A DNA stretch of 23,999 nt from DASTCC01 sp035711465 (GTDB lineage: Bacteria; Acidobacteriota; Vicinamibacteria; Vicinamibacterales; SCN-69-37): assembly GCA_035711465.1 (NCBI GenBank), contig DASTCC010000257.1, positions 1 to 23,999 of the forward strand, given 5' to 3'. A program made the position numbers and the translations under genes. This document shows, piece after piece, positions 1-8,157 of the stretch; position 1 is the stretch's first letter; each line of letters opens with the position of its first letter. The notes under the pieces were generated by a model that was not told the origin of the DNA, did no database searches, and was given only the letters and a program-made list of their open reading frames with translations.

Positions 1-416
1 TGATGATGTGGGATCACGGCATGCCGCGCGCCGACGGCACGCTCAATCCGGAACAGCGTCCCGAAGCGGACTTCAACATCGAGTGGCAGTCGAACTCGAA
101 GATGGCGGACGAGTCGATGAAGCTCGCGCTCGCGGTCAAGCTCGCGGCCGATCGCTACTCGACGGACTATCCCGGCACCCTGGGTCCGCACATGACCAAC
201 ACCGACTCGACGCCGTTCATGAATCTGGTGCCGGCGATCAGCATGCGCGAGAACGAACGCGGCATGCACACCGGCGCGGGCTGGAACCCCACCTGGCATC
301 AGCCCATCGACATCTTCACGACGTTCTCCGACAAGGACTTCAAGCTCGGCCTGAACGCGGCGCAGGCGACGCTGTCGGCGATTGCGCAGTTGACGGGGGC
401 AACGATCAAGAAGTAG
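1..416 (+). CDS. M28-family zinc peptidase, C-terminal part (5' truncated)
   Basis: The reading frame is open at the left edge and stops with TAG at 414-416, so only about 138 C-terminal residues are visible. They resemble the end of secreted M28 (aminopeptidase-like) zinc peptidases of acidobacteria. A run near NTDSTPFMNLVPAISM precedes a His in WHQPIDIFTTFSD, a place where M28 enzymes carry a late metal- or substrate-binding His followed by Asp. The tail (FKLGLNAAQATLSAIAQLTG) is a helix typical of the family end. The zinc ligands of the N-terminal half, and any signal peptide, lie outside the window, so activity cannot be judged. The family call rests on recalled sequence resemblance; the exact substrate is unknown. 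A strong hairpin follows the stop within 10 bp. Confidence 0.72.
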   Translation, partial: MMWDHGMPRADGTLNPEQRPEADFNIEWQSNSKMADESMKLALAVKLAADRYSTDYPGTLGPHMTNTDSTPFMNLVPAISMRENERGMHTGAGWNPTWHQPIDIFTTFSDKDFKLGLNAAQATLSAIAQLTGATIKK

Positions 417-423
417 GCATCAC

Positions 424-472
424 GGGCTCGGGGCTCGGGGCTTCGAGCCCCGAGGCCCGAGCCGCGAGCCAA
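424..472. repeat. Heptad-phased GC-rich inverted repeat (terminator-like hairpin)
   Basis: Seven consecutive 7-bp units can be read from 424: GGGCTCG twice, GGGCTTC, GAGCCCC, GAGGCCC, GAGCCGC, GAGCCAA. The switch in the middle makes a hairpin: 425-442 pairs with 446-463, 17 of 18 positions, around a 3-nt loop. No T-tract follows, so a classic intrinsic terminator is not certain, but the position 8 bp after the peptidase stop fits a role at the mRNA 3' end. The same 7-bp periodicity recurs at 3538-3635 and 18792-18859. Confidence 0.75.
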
Positions 473-500
473 CTTCGGCGCCAGCTGCTCCGTCTAATCC

Positions 501-525
501 AACTGCATCTGCATAAGATGCAGTT
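501..525. promoter_or_regulatory. Perfect palindrome at the PadR start, candidate operator
   Basis: AACTGCATCT at 501-510 is repeated exactly as its reverse complement AGATGCAGTT at 516-525, with a 5-nt spacer (GCATA). The palindrome ends on the base before the ATG of the PadR gene, so it occupies the place where a Shine-Dalgarno would lie; none is visible. PadR regulators commonly bind palindromes in their own promoters, so autoregulation is the natural reading. As RNA, the same sequence could also form a 10-bp hairpin that hides the start. The role is inferred. Confidence 0.6.
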
Positions 526-873
526 ATGCCAGACACAGACGTCCCGCCGCTCTCCACGCAGCAGTTCCAGATCCTCCTGGCGCTGGTCGACGACGACCGG
601 CATGGCTACGGCATCATCGCCGAGGTCGCCGAGCGCACCGGCGGCGAGGTGAGGCTCGGGACCGGGCCGCTCTATACCGCCATCGGGCGGCTGGTCGATC
701 TCGAGCTGATCCAGGAGACCGCGCGGCGGGACGACGACGACGCGCGAAGGCGTTATTACACGTTGACGGCGGCGGGCCGGCAGACGCTCCGGCGGGAGAC
801 GGCGCGGCTCGAGGCGCTCCTCGCGCAGGCGCGGCGCAAGGGGATTCGCGCGCCGTTGCGGGGCAGGCGGTGA
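526..873 (+). CDS. PadR-family transcriptional regulator
   Basis: This 115-residue protein has the PadR winged-helix layout. It opens with STQQFQILLALVDDDRHGYGI, continues through the GPLYTAIGRLVDLELI recognition-helix region (G-x-LY-x-x-I/L-x-R-L is the family hallmark), and then the R-YYTLTAAGRQTLRRE wing and start of the C-terminal helix. It is a short PadR of subfamily 1 size. The next gene starts 1 nt after its stop, so the two are surely co-transcribed. A PadR gene directly in front of an ADOP permease is a recurrent acidobacterial pair, suggesting that it controls the permease, probably in answer to a small lipophilic molecule (inference). A perfect palindrome sits against the start codon. 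The inducer is unknown. Confidence 0.9.
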   Translation: MPDTDVPPLSTQQFQILLALVDDDRHGYGIIAEVAERTGGEVRLGTGPLYTAIGRLVDLELIQETARRDDDDARRRYYTLTAAGRQTLRRETARLEALLAQARRKGIRAPLRGRR

Positions 874-874
874 C

Positions 875-3532
875 GTGGTGACGGGGGTGGTCTCGGCGCG
901 CGCCCGTCGGATCTATGCGTGGCTGCTGCGGCGGCACGGCTCGGCGCGCGCCGGCTATGCCGATCAGATGCTGGCCACGTTCGACGCGCTCCTCGCGCAG
1001 GCCGAGACGAAAGGGACGACAGCCGTGTTGCGCCTGCTCGTCCGGGAGGCCGCTGGCATCCTCCGCACGAGCCAGCCAGGGGCCGCCTCGCGCCCCCAAC
1101 AGGGCAGGAGATCGTCGATGAACCAGATCGCTCAAGACATCCGATTCGCGATGCGCACGTTCAGACGCCGTCCGGCCTTTGCTGCGGCGCTGGTCGCCAC
1201 GCTGGCCCTTGGCATCGGCGCCAACGCCGCGATCTTCAGCGTCACCAACGCCGTGCTGCTGCAGCGGCTGCCGTTCGCCGATCCGGAGCGCCTCGTGATG
1301 GTGTGGGAGAACGCCGCGCACGTCGGCTTCCCGCGGAACACGCCGGCGCCTGGCAACTACACCGACTGGACGACCTCGATTTCGTCGTTCGAGCACGTCG
1401 GCGCGATCAGCCACAGCGAGTTCAACCTGGTCGGCGACGGCGAGCCCGAGAAGATCGACGCCGCGCTCGCCACGGCGAGTCTCTGGAGCGCGCTCGGCGT
1501 CGCGCCGCAGCTCGGCCGCGTCTGGAGCGCCGACGAGGATCGGCCGGGCCATCGCATCGTGGTGATCGGACACGGTCTGTGGACGCGGCGCTTTGGCGCC
1601 GACCCGTCGATCGTCGGCAGGACGCTCGAGCTCAGCGGCAATCCGTACACGATCGTCGGCGTGATGCCGCCGCGCTTCGAGTTCCCCAGCCCCGACGTCG
1701 AGATCTGGTCGCCGCTCTCGTTTTCCGCGGCACGCGCCACCGATCGCGGCAGCCACTTTCTCACCGTCGTCGCCCGCCTGCGCGCCGGGACCACGCTCGA
1801 ACAGGCCAACGCCGAGCTGGCGGCGCTGGCGGCGCGTCTCGAGGCAGAGCATCCCGAGACGAACCGGCGCCTCGGCATGTATGCGGTGCCGCTCGTCGAC
1901 GACTACGTCGGCGACACCCGCACGGCGTTGATCGTGCTGCTCGGCGCGGTCGCGTGCGTGCTGCTCATCGCTTGCGTGAACGTCGCCAATCTGCTGCTCA
2001 CTCAGGCCTCGACGCGCGCCCGGGAGATGGCGGTGCGCTCAGCCCTCGGCGCCGATCGCCGCCGTCTCGTCCGTCAACTCCTGACCGAGAGCCTTCTGCT
2101 GGCGTTCGCCGGCGGTGTCCTCGGGATCGTGGTCGCGACGCAGACGTTCCCGATGCTGACGCTGCTCGTGCCGCGCGCGCTCTCCGGGCTCAGCCGGGTC
2201 ACGCTCGACTGGCGCGTCGTCTCCGTGACGATGCTCCTCACCGCCGTCACCGGCATCGTCTTCGGCCTCGCGCCCGCGTGGCGCGCGTCGCGCATCGAGC
2301 ACGGCATGGCCTCGACCCAGCACTTCGGCCGGGGCGTCGTTGGCGGCGGATCCCGACTGCGCCACACGCTGGTGGTGGCGCAGATCGCGCTCGCGACGGC
2401 GCTCCTCATCGGCGCCGGCCTGTTCGTGCGGAGCCTGCAGTCGGCCACGGCCGTGCCGCTCGGCTTCACGCCAGCACAGGTGACGACCGTTCGACTGCAG
2501 CTTCCGCGCACCGCCTACGCGGACCCGGCAAGGCGAGCACAATTCGTCGAGGACGTGCTGACGCGCGTGCGCGCGCTGCCTGGCGTCACCGCAGCCGGCT
2601 TCACCGGCGGGTTGCCATTGACCTGGCGCGGCGGCACCAGCGGATTCATCCCCGAGCTGATGACGCCGGATCCCTCGTTGCCGTACGACGCGAACAACCG
2701 CGTCATCAGCCCCGGCTACATGGAAGCGATGGGCTACGTGCTGCGCAGGGGCCGGACGTTCGACGCGCGCGACACCGCCTCGAGCGAACCGGTCGGCCTG
2801 ATCAACGAGACGATGGCCCGTCAGTACTGGCCCGGACAGGATCCGCTCGGCCGCCGCTTCCGCCTGGCGTCGCGGGACGCCGTCTGGCGCACCATCGTCG
2901 GCATCGTCGCTGACACCCGCACGATGGGCATCGAGAGCCCGACGCGCGCGGAGATGTACTTCCCGGTCGCGCAGGCGGCCGAGAACTGGATGTGGCCGCG
3001 CGATCTCGCCGTCAAGGCCCAGGGCGACACGGCGACGATCGTCCGCGCCGTGTCAGCGGCGGTGTGGGCCGTGAACCCGCAACAACCGATCTCGAACGTC
3101 GAGACGATGGACGAGATCGTCGGCCGCGAGCTGCAGGATCGCCGCCTGCAGACGACGCTGCTCGCGACGTTCGCCGGCCTCGCGCTGTTTCTCGCCGCCG
3201 TCGGCATCTACGGCGTGCTGGCGTGCGCCGTCACCGAACGGACGACGGAAATCGGCGTTCGCCTGGCGCTCGGCGGCAACCCGCGGAGAATCCGCGCGCT
3301 GTTCCTGCGCACGGGCGCGATGCTCACCGCCACCGGCCTTGCCCTCGGCCTGGCCATCTCGTTCTGGGGCACGTCGCTCTTCAACGCGCTGCTCTTCGAC
3401 GTCGACGCCCGCGACGCGCGCACGTTCGTCACGCAGGCGCTCGTGCTGTCGCTGGTGTGTCTGGTCGCGGTCTACCTGCCGGCCCGGCGGGCCAGCCGGA
3501 TCGATCCTGTCCGGCTGCTTCGCAACGAGTGA
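875..3532 (+). CDS. ADOP-type duplicated orphan permease (MacB/FtsX-like ABC permease)
   Basis: The product is an 885-residue inner-membrane protein. Residues 1-80 are a soluble permease-prefix segment (YAWLLRRHGSARAGYADQML). From residue 82 the MacB/FtsX pattern begins: a first membrane helix near GANAAIFSVTNAVLL, a large extracytoplasmic MacB core domain, and an FtsX-type membrane block starting near ALIVLLGAVACVLLIACVN and including RAREMAVRSALGA. A second copy of core plus membrane block follows, ending with TTEIGVRLALGG and PARRASRIDPVRLLRNE. No ATPase gene lies beside it, hence orphan. Family knowledge suggests mechanotransmission or export of peptides, lipids or drugs; the substrate is unknown. 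GTG at 875 is chosen because it follows the PadR stop by 1 nt and keeps the prefix domain. GTG 878 is an alternative, and ATG 1118 has a better ribosome binding site (see findings). Confidence 0.9.
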   Translation: MVTGVVSARARRIYAWLLRRHGSARAGYADQMLATFDALLAQAETKGTTAVLRLLVREAAGILRTSQPGAASRPQQGRRSSMNQIAQDIRFAMRTFRRRPAFAAALVATLALGIGANAAIFSVTNAVLLQRLPFADPERLVMVWENAAHVGFPRNTPAPGNYTDWTTSISSFEHVGAISHSEFNLVGDGEPEKIDAALATASLWSALGVAPQLGRVWSADEDRPGHRIVVIGHGLWTRRFGADPSIVGRTLELSGNPYTIVGVMPPRFEFPSPDVEIWSPLSFSAARATDRGSHFLTVVARLRAGTTLEQANAELAALAARLEAEHPETNRRLGMYAVPLVDDYVGDTRTALIVLLGAVACVLLIACVNVANLLLTQASTRAREMAVRSALGADRRRLVRQLLTESLLLAFAGGVLGIVVATQTFPMLTLLVPRALSGLSRVTLDWRVVSVTMLLTAVTGIVFGLAPAWRASRIEHGMASTQHFGRGVVGGGSRLRHTLVVAQIALATALLIGAGLFVRSLQSATAVPLGFTPAQVTTVRLQLPRTAYADPARRAQFVEDVLTRVRALPGVTAAGFTGGLPLTWRGGTSGFIPELMTPDPSLPYDANNRVISPGYMEAMGYVLRRGRTFDARDTASSEPVGLINETMARQYWPGQDPLGRRFRLASRDAVWRTIVGIVADTRTMGIESPTRAEMYFPVAQAAENWMWPRDLAVKAQGDTATIVRAVSAAVWAVNPQQPISNVETMDEIVGRELQDRRLQTTLLATFAGLALFLAAVGIYGVLACAVTERTTEIGVRLALGGNPRRIRALFLRTGAMLTATGLALGLAISFWGTSLFNALLFDVDARDARTFVTQALVLSLVCLVAVYLPARRASRIDPVRLLRNE
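1106..1110 (+). promoter_or_regulatory. Internal ribosome binding site before in-frame ATG 1118
   Basis: AGGAG lies 7 nt upstream of an in-frame ATG at 1118 (residue 82 of the permease), exactly at the junction of the prefix domain and the permease proper. The upstream GTG start at 875 has only a weak purine stretch. A second, prefix-less product of 804 residues is therefore possible. The site is seen in the sequence; its use is inference. Confidence 0.45.
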
Positions 3533-3536
3533 CGAC

Positions 3537-3635
3537 AACTCAAGACTTCAAACTCAAAACTCAAAACTGAAGACTTGGCGGATGCCGAGCCAAGGAGCAA
3601 AGTCTTAAGTCTTGAGTCTGAAGTCTTGAGTTTGT
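3537..3635. repeat. Convergent-gap hairpin made of 7-bp repeats, probable bidirectional terminator
   Basis: Between the permease stop and the M49 stop lies an A/T-richer element. Its left arm reads as heptamers from 3538 (ACTCAAG, ACTTCAA, ACTCAAA, ACTCAAA, ACTGAAG). Its right arm reads as heptamers from 3601 (AGTCTTA, AGTCTTG, AGTCTGA, AGTCTTG, AGTTTGT), the reverse complement of the same unit. 3537-3568 pairs with 3601-3632 at 28 of 32 positions. The loop holds an inner 6-bp hairpin, 3574-3579 with 3589-3594. All four mismatches are A/C on the plus strand, so in the minus-strand RNA, the 3' end of the M49 mRNA, they become G-U pairs and the stem is continuous. Termination for both genes is the likely role. 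Confidence 0.7.
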
Positions 3636-3642
3636 CAGATTC

Positions 3643-5385
3643 TCATCGCATCAACGCCCGCGCCGACACGAACCTCGGCTCGATGTCCACCGGCACGTCG
3701 GCGAGTTTGTCGAGCACCGCCTTCACTTCCGGTCGAATCGTGACCATCGTCTTCAGCATCTGCTGCGCCGCGGCGTAATCGCCCGTCGCCTGGATGGTCA
3801 TGAGCTCGCGCGTCAGGTCGGCGACGGCCGTCTGGATCTTGTCGTCGACGATGCGGAAGGTGCCGTCGGCGTTGACGGCGACGGCGCCCTTGTCGAGCAG
3901 GTAGTTGATCTGCAGCGCGATGCCCTTGCCGTGCGCTTCGTTGATGCCGAAGCGGATCGATCGGAACGCCGACGCGAGGAACGTCGTGTACATCGTCCGC
4001 GCGACGTCGGCGGACACCACGCCCTTGTTTGCGAGCTGCTGGAGCGCCCACAGGCCCGAGATGTCGGCCTTCGCTTCCTCGAGCGCGGAGAACGTGTCCT
4101 TGAGCGCGAGACGCACGCCCTGCGTCGTGCCCGCGACCTGCTGCGGGCCGAGCCCGTGCATCAGCTCGTGCATGAGGATGTGGGTGAAGAACGCGTCGAA
4201 CGAGACCTTCGCCTGGTCCGCCGCCGCGAGCGCGACCTTCGAGATCGGCACCAGCGCTTTCTGGAACTTCGCGTCCTGCACGTTCTTGAGCATCACGCGC
4301 TTCGAGCCTTTGAGGCTGACGACGCGATCGTCGTTGGGCAGATTGAACGCGGCCGTCTGGACGCCGCGGTTGGCGTCGCCGGCCGTGAAGACGACGTTGA
4401 CGACGCGGATCGGCGCGAGCGCGCCGAGCTTGGCGCTGCGGTACTTCGGATCGATCGGCAGCGCGTTCTCGAGTCCCTGGAGCTCGCCGCTGAAGGCCGA
4501 GAGCTTCTGCGTCTCGGCGTCGTCACGCAGCGTGACGAACGCCTCGAAGGCGGCCTTGTAACCGAACCATCCGTCCTCGTAGGTTTCGTACGGGCCGATC
4601 GTCGGCTCGATCGACGCGTCGAGCTCCATCCAGGCGATGTCGCTGTCGTAGTAGTCGTTGGATAAAAACGCCGTGGCGCGGAGCTCGAGGTACTTCTTGA
4701 GCGTCGGCTGCGTCGTGAGCCCTGCCGCCTTGCGGAGATGCTCGGCCGCCTGGAGCAGCTCGTTCCGATAGGCGACGCTGTAGGGCACGGCCATCAGCGT
4801 GCCGTCCGCGCCGCGTCGAATCACCGAGAAGAATCCGGTCGCGAGGTCTTTGGCCGGTCCGCTCAGGGATGCGAACCACTTGTCGACCTCCTCGCGCGTC
4901 GAATCGGCGGGGTAGTAGTTGGCCTGCGGCGGCTTGGCGGGCACGCCGCCGGACGCGCGCAGGAACGTCTCGTCGTGATCGAGGCGCGACCACGGGCCCT
5001 TGTTGATCAGGAAGTAGTGCAGCTCGGCCTGGCCTTCCGGCGTCCGATCGGCGGCAAGGGCGGTCAGGAGCGTGGTGTTGCCCGCCCAGACCTGCTGCAG
5101 GAACAGCCCGTCCATGATCGCGGCGGCCCGGATGACCTCGCCGAGCGCGGCCTGTTCGTTCTGTGGCAGCGCCGGGACGTTCGCGGTGATGTCCACCGGC
5201 GCGAACCGGGCGATCTTCCTGTCGAGCGGCGAGGCCGCCGGCGCGGCGGTCGAGGTCGTCGTTGGCGTCACTTCAGATGGAGTCGGTGAGCCGCAAGCCA
5301 CGCTGACGAGCACCGCGACGGTCGCGGCCGGGAACCGCGCGGATCGAAACCACTCTAGCGTCGAAACGATCGAGAAGGCACGCAT
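3643..5385 (-). CDS. M49-family (dipeptidyl-peptidase III-like) zinc peptidase, putative lipoprotein
   Basis: The 580-residue product has a hydrophobic N-terminus ending in a Cys at residue 31 (VLVSVACGSP). This suggests export and lipid attachment, although the -3 residue is Ser, not the usual Leu. A Thr/Ala-rich linker follows. The zinc site is HELMH at 406-410, with EEAKAD at 436-441 supplying the third ligand; family M49 has HEXXGH or, in a few bacterial members, HEXXH, plus a downstream EE-x-(R/K)-A-(D/E). The spacing of about 30 residues fits bacterial rather than eukaryotic enzymes. Family members release dipeptides from the N-terminus of oligopeptides. The gene is monocistronic on the minus strand, divergent from aceE and convergent with the permease. 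No Shine-Dalgarno is evident before ATG 5385; a downstream start would damage the signal peptide. The family call is firm; the exact substrate is not. Confidence 0.83.
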   Translation of the reverse strand: MRAFSIVSTLEWFRSARFPAATVAVLVSVACGSPTPSEVTPTTTSTAAPAASPLDRKIARFAPVDITANVPALPQNEQAALGEVIRAAAIMDGLFLQQVWAGNTTLLTALAADRTPEGQAELHYFLINKGPWSRLDHDETFLRASGGVPAKPPQANYYPADSTREEVDKWFASLSGPAKDLATGFFSVIRRGADGTLMAVPYSVAYRNELLQAAEHLRKAAGLTTQPTLKKYLELRATAFLSNDYYDSDIAWMELDASIEPTIGPYETYEDGWFGYKAAFEAFVTLRDDAETQKLSAFSGELQGLENALPIDPKYRSAKLGALAPIRVVNVVFTAGDANRGVQTAAFNLPNDDRVVSLKGSKRVMLKNVQDAKFQKALVPISKVALAAADQAKVSFDAFFTHILMHELMHGLGPQQVAGTTQGVRLALKDTFSALEEAKADISGLWALQQLANKGVVSADVARTMYTTFLASAFRSIRFGINEAHGKGIALQINYLLDKGAVAVNADGTFRIVDDKIQTAVADLTRELMTIQATGDYAAAQQMLKTMVTIRPEVKAVLDKLADVPVDIEPRFVSARALMR

Positions 5386-5442
5386 GTGGCTAATTCTGCA
5401 CGCATTTACCCCGTGCCGGTATGCCGATTACACATCCGGAAG

Positions 5443-5448
5443 TACAAT
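5443..5448 (+). promoter_or_regulatory. Candidate -10 box (TACAAT) for the aceEF-lpdA operon
   Basis: TACAAT differs from the consensus -10 by one base. It sits 39 bp before the aceE ATG in the 102-bp divergent region, which is A/T-richer than the rest. No convincing -35 hexamer is found 16-18 bp upstream, so the call is weak. No PdhR-like operator or other palindrome was seen in this region. Confidence 0.3.
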
Positions 5449-5487
5449 GGAAAGGTTTATTCAGGATTCAAGAAACGAGTCTTCCAT

Positions 5488-8157
5488 ATGAAGAACCTGG
5501 CACCGAACGAAGCGGCGGCGCTCGAAGCCGTCGAAACCCGAGAGTGGCTCGATTCGCTCGACTACGTCATCAAACAGGGCGACAGGGGCCGGGTCATCCG
5601 ACTGCTCGAAGCGTTGCGCGCGCGCGCCAGAGTGAGCGGCCTGCGCCTGCCGTACGTGGCGACGACGCCGTACATCAACACGATCTCGCCGCAGGAACAG
5701 GTGCCGATGCCGGGTGACAACGCCCTGGAGCGTCGCGCCAAGAGCCTGATTCGGTGGAATGCGCTGGCCATGGTCGTCCGCGCCAACCGCGAATCGGACG
5801 GCATCGGCGGCCACATCTCGACGTTCGCATCGGCGGCGACGCTCTATGAGGTGGGCTTCAACCATTTCTTCCGCGGCAAGGACGCGCCCGGTGGCGCCGA
5901 CATCATCTACTACCAGGGCCACGCCTCGCCCGGCATCTACGCCCGCGCATTTCTCGAAGGCCGGCTGACCGAAGAGCACCTGAAGAACTTCCGCCACGAG
6001 CTCCGCCCGGGCGGCGGGCTGTCCTCGTACCCGCATCCGTGGCTGATGCCGGATTTCTGGGAGTACCCGACCGTTTCGATGGGTCTCGGCCCGCTCATGG
6101 CGATCTACCAGGCGCGGTTCATGAAGTATCTGGAGAATCGCGGGCTCAAGCAGCCGTCGGATCAGAAGGTCTGGGCGTTCCTCGGCGACGGCGAAACCGA
6201 CGAGCCCGAGGCGCTTGGGTCGCTCTCGCTCGCCGCACGCGAGAAGCTCGATAATCTGATCTTCGTCGTCAACTGCAACCTGCAGCGGCTCGACGGCCCG
6301 GTCCGCGGCAACGGGCAGATCATCCAGGAGCTCGAGTCGGTGTTCCGCGGCGCCGGCTGGAACGTCATCAAGGTCCTCTGGGGATCGGAGTGGGACGACC
6401 TGCTCGCGCGCGATAGCGAGGGCGTGCTCGTCAAGCGCATGGGCGAGGTGGTCGACGGCGAGTACCAGCGCTACGTCGTCGAGGACGGCGCCTATCTGCG
6501 GAAGCACTTCTGGGGCGCGGACCCGCGCCTGCTCGACATGGTCCGGCACCTGTCGGATCACGATCTCAAGCACCTGCGCGTCGGCGGCCACGATCCCGCC
6601 AAGGTCTGGAACGCGTACCGGATGGCCGTGCAGCACTCCGGCGCGCCGACGGTGATTCTCGCGCGCACGATCAAGGGCTACGGTCTCGGCGAAGCGGGCG
6701 AGGGCAAGAACATCACGCACCAGCAGAAGAAGATGAACGAGGGCGACCTGCGGCACTTCCGCGATCGCTTCGGCATCCCGATCTCCGACGCCGGCATCGC
6801 CGAGGCGCCGTTCTACCGTCCGGCGGAGGACAGCGCCGAGATCAGATACATCAAGGAACGTCGCCAGGCGCTCGGCGGTCCGGCGCCGCGCCGCGTCGAG
6901 ATCGCGCCGCCCCTCAAGCCCTCGCTCGACGAGGTCTTCGAGGAGTTCTACGCCGGCGCCGAAGGGCGCAAGGCGTCGACGACGATGGTCTTCGTCCGGA
7001 TGTTGACGAAGCTGATGAAGGACAAGGCGATCGGCAAGCTGGTGGTGCCGATCGTGCCCGACGAGGCGCGTACGTTCGGCATGGAGTCGCTCTTCCGCGC
7101 CGTCGGCATCTACTCCAGCATCGGCCAGCTCTACGAGCCGGTCGACATGGACACGCTGCTGTACTACAAGGAAGCCAAGGACGGCCAGATCCTCGAGGAA
7201 GGCATCACCGAGGCGGGATCGATCTCGTCCTGGATCGCGGCGGGCACGGCGTACGCGAATTACGGCGTCAACACGATCCCGTTCTTCATCTTCTATTCGA
7301 TGTTCGGGTTCCAGCGCGTTGGCGACTTCATCTGGGCGGCGGCCGACGCGCGCTGTCGCGGCTTCCTGCTCGGCGGCACCGCCGGGCGGACGACGCTGCC
7401 CGGCGAGGGGCTGCAGCATCAGGACGGCAACAGCCACACGCTGGCGCTGCCCGTGCCGACGTGCCGCGCCTACGACCCGGCCTACGCCTTCGAGCTCGCC
7501 GCGGTCATCCAGGACGGCATCAAGCGGATGTACGGCGACGGCGAGGCGGCCTTCTACTACCTCACGGTGATGAACGAGCAGTACGAGATGCCGGCGATGC
7601 CGAAAGGCGCGCGCGAGGGCATTCTCAGGGGCCTCTACCGCTTCAAGCCGGGCGGCGACGGCAAGGTGCGGGCGCAGATCCTCGGCAGCGGCGCGATTCT
7701 GAACGAAGCGGTCAAGGCGCAGACGCTGCTCGCCAACTACGGCGTCTCGGCCGACGTCTGGAGCGCGACGAGCTACAACGAGCTCTATCGCGACGCGCAT
7801 CGCGCCGAGCGCTGGAACCTGCTGCACCCGGCCGAGAAGCCGCGCGTGCCCTACGTGACCGAGGCGCTCGGTTCGACCGACGGCGTCATCGTCGCCGCGT
7901 CGGATTACCTGCGCAGCCAGCCGGACATGATCGCGCGCTGGATCGGCCGGCCGATGGTGACGCTCGGCACCGACGGCTTCGGCCGCAGCGAGGATCGCGC
8001 CTCGCTGCGCAACTTCTTCGAAGTGGACGCGCGCCACATCGCCGCCGCGACGCTGTCGTCGCTGGGACGCGAGAAGCAGATCGACGCGAAGGTCGTGAAG
8101 CAGGCGTTCAAGGATCTCGAGATCAACCCCGACAAGCCCGAACCGGCGGTGTCGTAG
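5488..8157 (+). CDS. aceE: Pyruvate dehydrogenase E1 component, homodimeric type
   Basis: This thiamine-diphosphate enzyme decarboxylates pyruvate and acetylates the lipoyl group of E2. The thiamine motif runs from GDG at residues 233-235 to NCN at 262-264, close to the E. coli protein (GDGETDEPEALG; NCNLQRLDGPVRGNG). The active-site loop GYGLGEAGEGKNITHQ keeps the catalytic His, and DEARTFGME keeps the catalytic Glu. The length from ATG 5488 is 889 residues; E. coli AceE has 887, and ETREWL aligns within three residues of its counterpart. The frame stays open back to 5386, but those 34 codons lie in the intergenic region and show no homology, so ATG 5488 is chosen. The gene leads an operon with aceF (54-nt gap) and lpdA. 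A weak TACAAT lies upstream. Confidence 0.97.
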   Translation: MKNLAPNEAAALEAVETREWLDSLDYVIKQGDRGRVIRLLEALRARARVSGLRLPYVATTPYINTISPQEQVPMPGDNALERRAKSLIRWNALAMVVRANRESDGIGGHISTFASAATLYEVGFNHFFRGKDAPGGADIIYYQGHASPGIYARAFLEGRLTEEHLKNFRHELRPGGGLSSYPHPWLMPDFWEYPTVSMGLGPLMAIYQARFMKYLENRGLKQPSDQKVWAFLGDGETDEPEALGSLSLAAREKLDNLIFVVNCNLQRLDGPVRGNGQIIQELESVFRGAGWNVIKVLWGSEWDDLLARDSEGVLVKRMGEVVDGEYQRYVVEDGAYLRKHFWGADPRLLDMVRHLSDHDLKHLRVGGHDPAKVWNAYRMAVQHSGAPTVILARTIKGYGLGEAGEGKNITHQQKKMNEGDLRHFRDRFGIPISDAGIAEAPFYRPAEDSAEIRYIKERRQALGGPAPRRVEIAPPLKPSLDEVFEEFYAGAEGRKASTTMVFVRMLTKLMKDKAIGKLVVPIVPDEARTFGMESLFRAVGIYSSIGQLYEPVDMDTLLYYKEAKDGQILEEGITEAGSISSWIAAGTAYANYGVNTIPFFIFYSMFGFQRVGDFIWAAADARCRGFLLGGTAGRTTLPGEGLQHQDGNSHTLALPVPTCRAYDPAYAFELAAVIQDGIKRMYGDGEAAFYYLTVMNEQYEMPAMPKGAREGILRGLYRFKPGGDGKVRAQILGSGAILNEAVKAQTLLANYGVSADVWSATSYNELYRDAHRAERWNLLHPAEKPRVPYVTEALGSTDGVIVAASDYLRSQPDMIARWIGRPMVTLGTDGFGRSEDRASLRNFFEVDARHIAAATLSSLGREKQIDAKVVKQAFKDLEINPDKPEPAVS

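Noticed and set aside
614..1852. A 412-codon minus-strand frame over the PadR and permease genes
   Set aside because: It is a shadow of the plus-strand genes; the composition is low-complexity Arg/Ala/Asp and no start signal is seen.
5386..5487. Longer aceE start at GTG 5386
   Set aside because: It would use the whole divergent intergenic region, adds residues unlike any E1, and begins on the base next to the M49 start codon. ATG 5488 gives the E. coli length.
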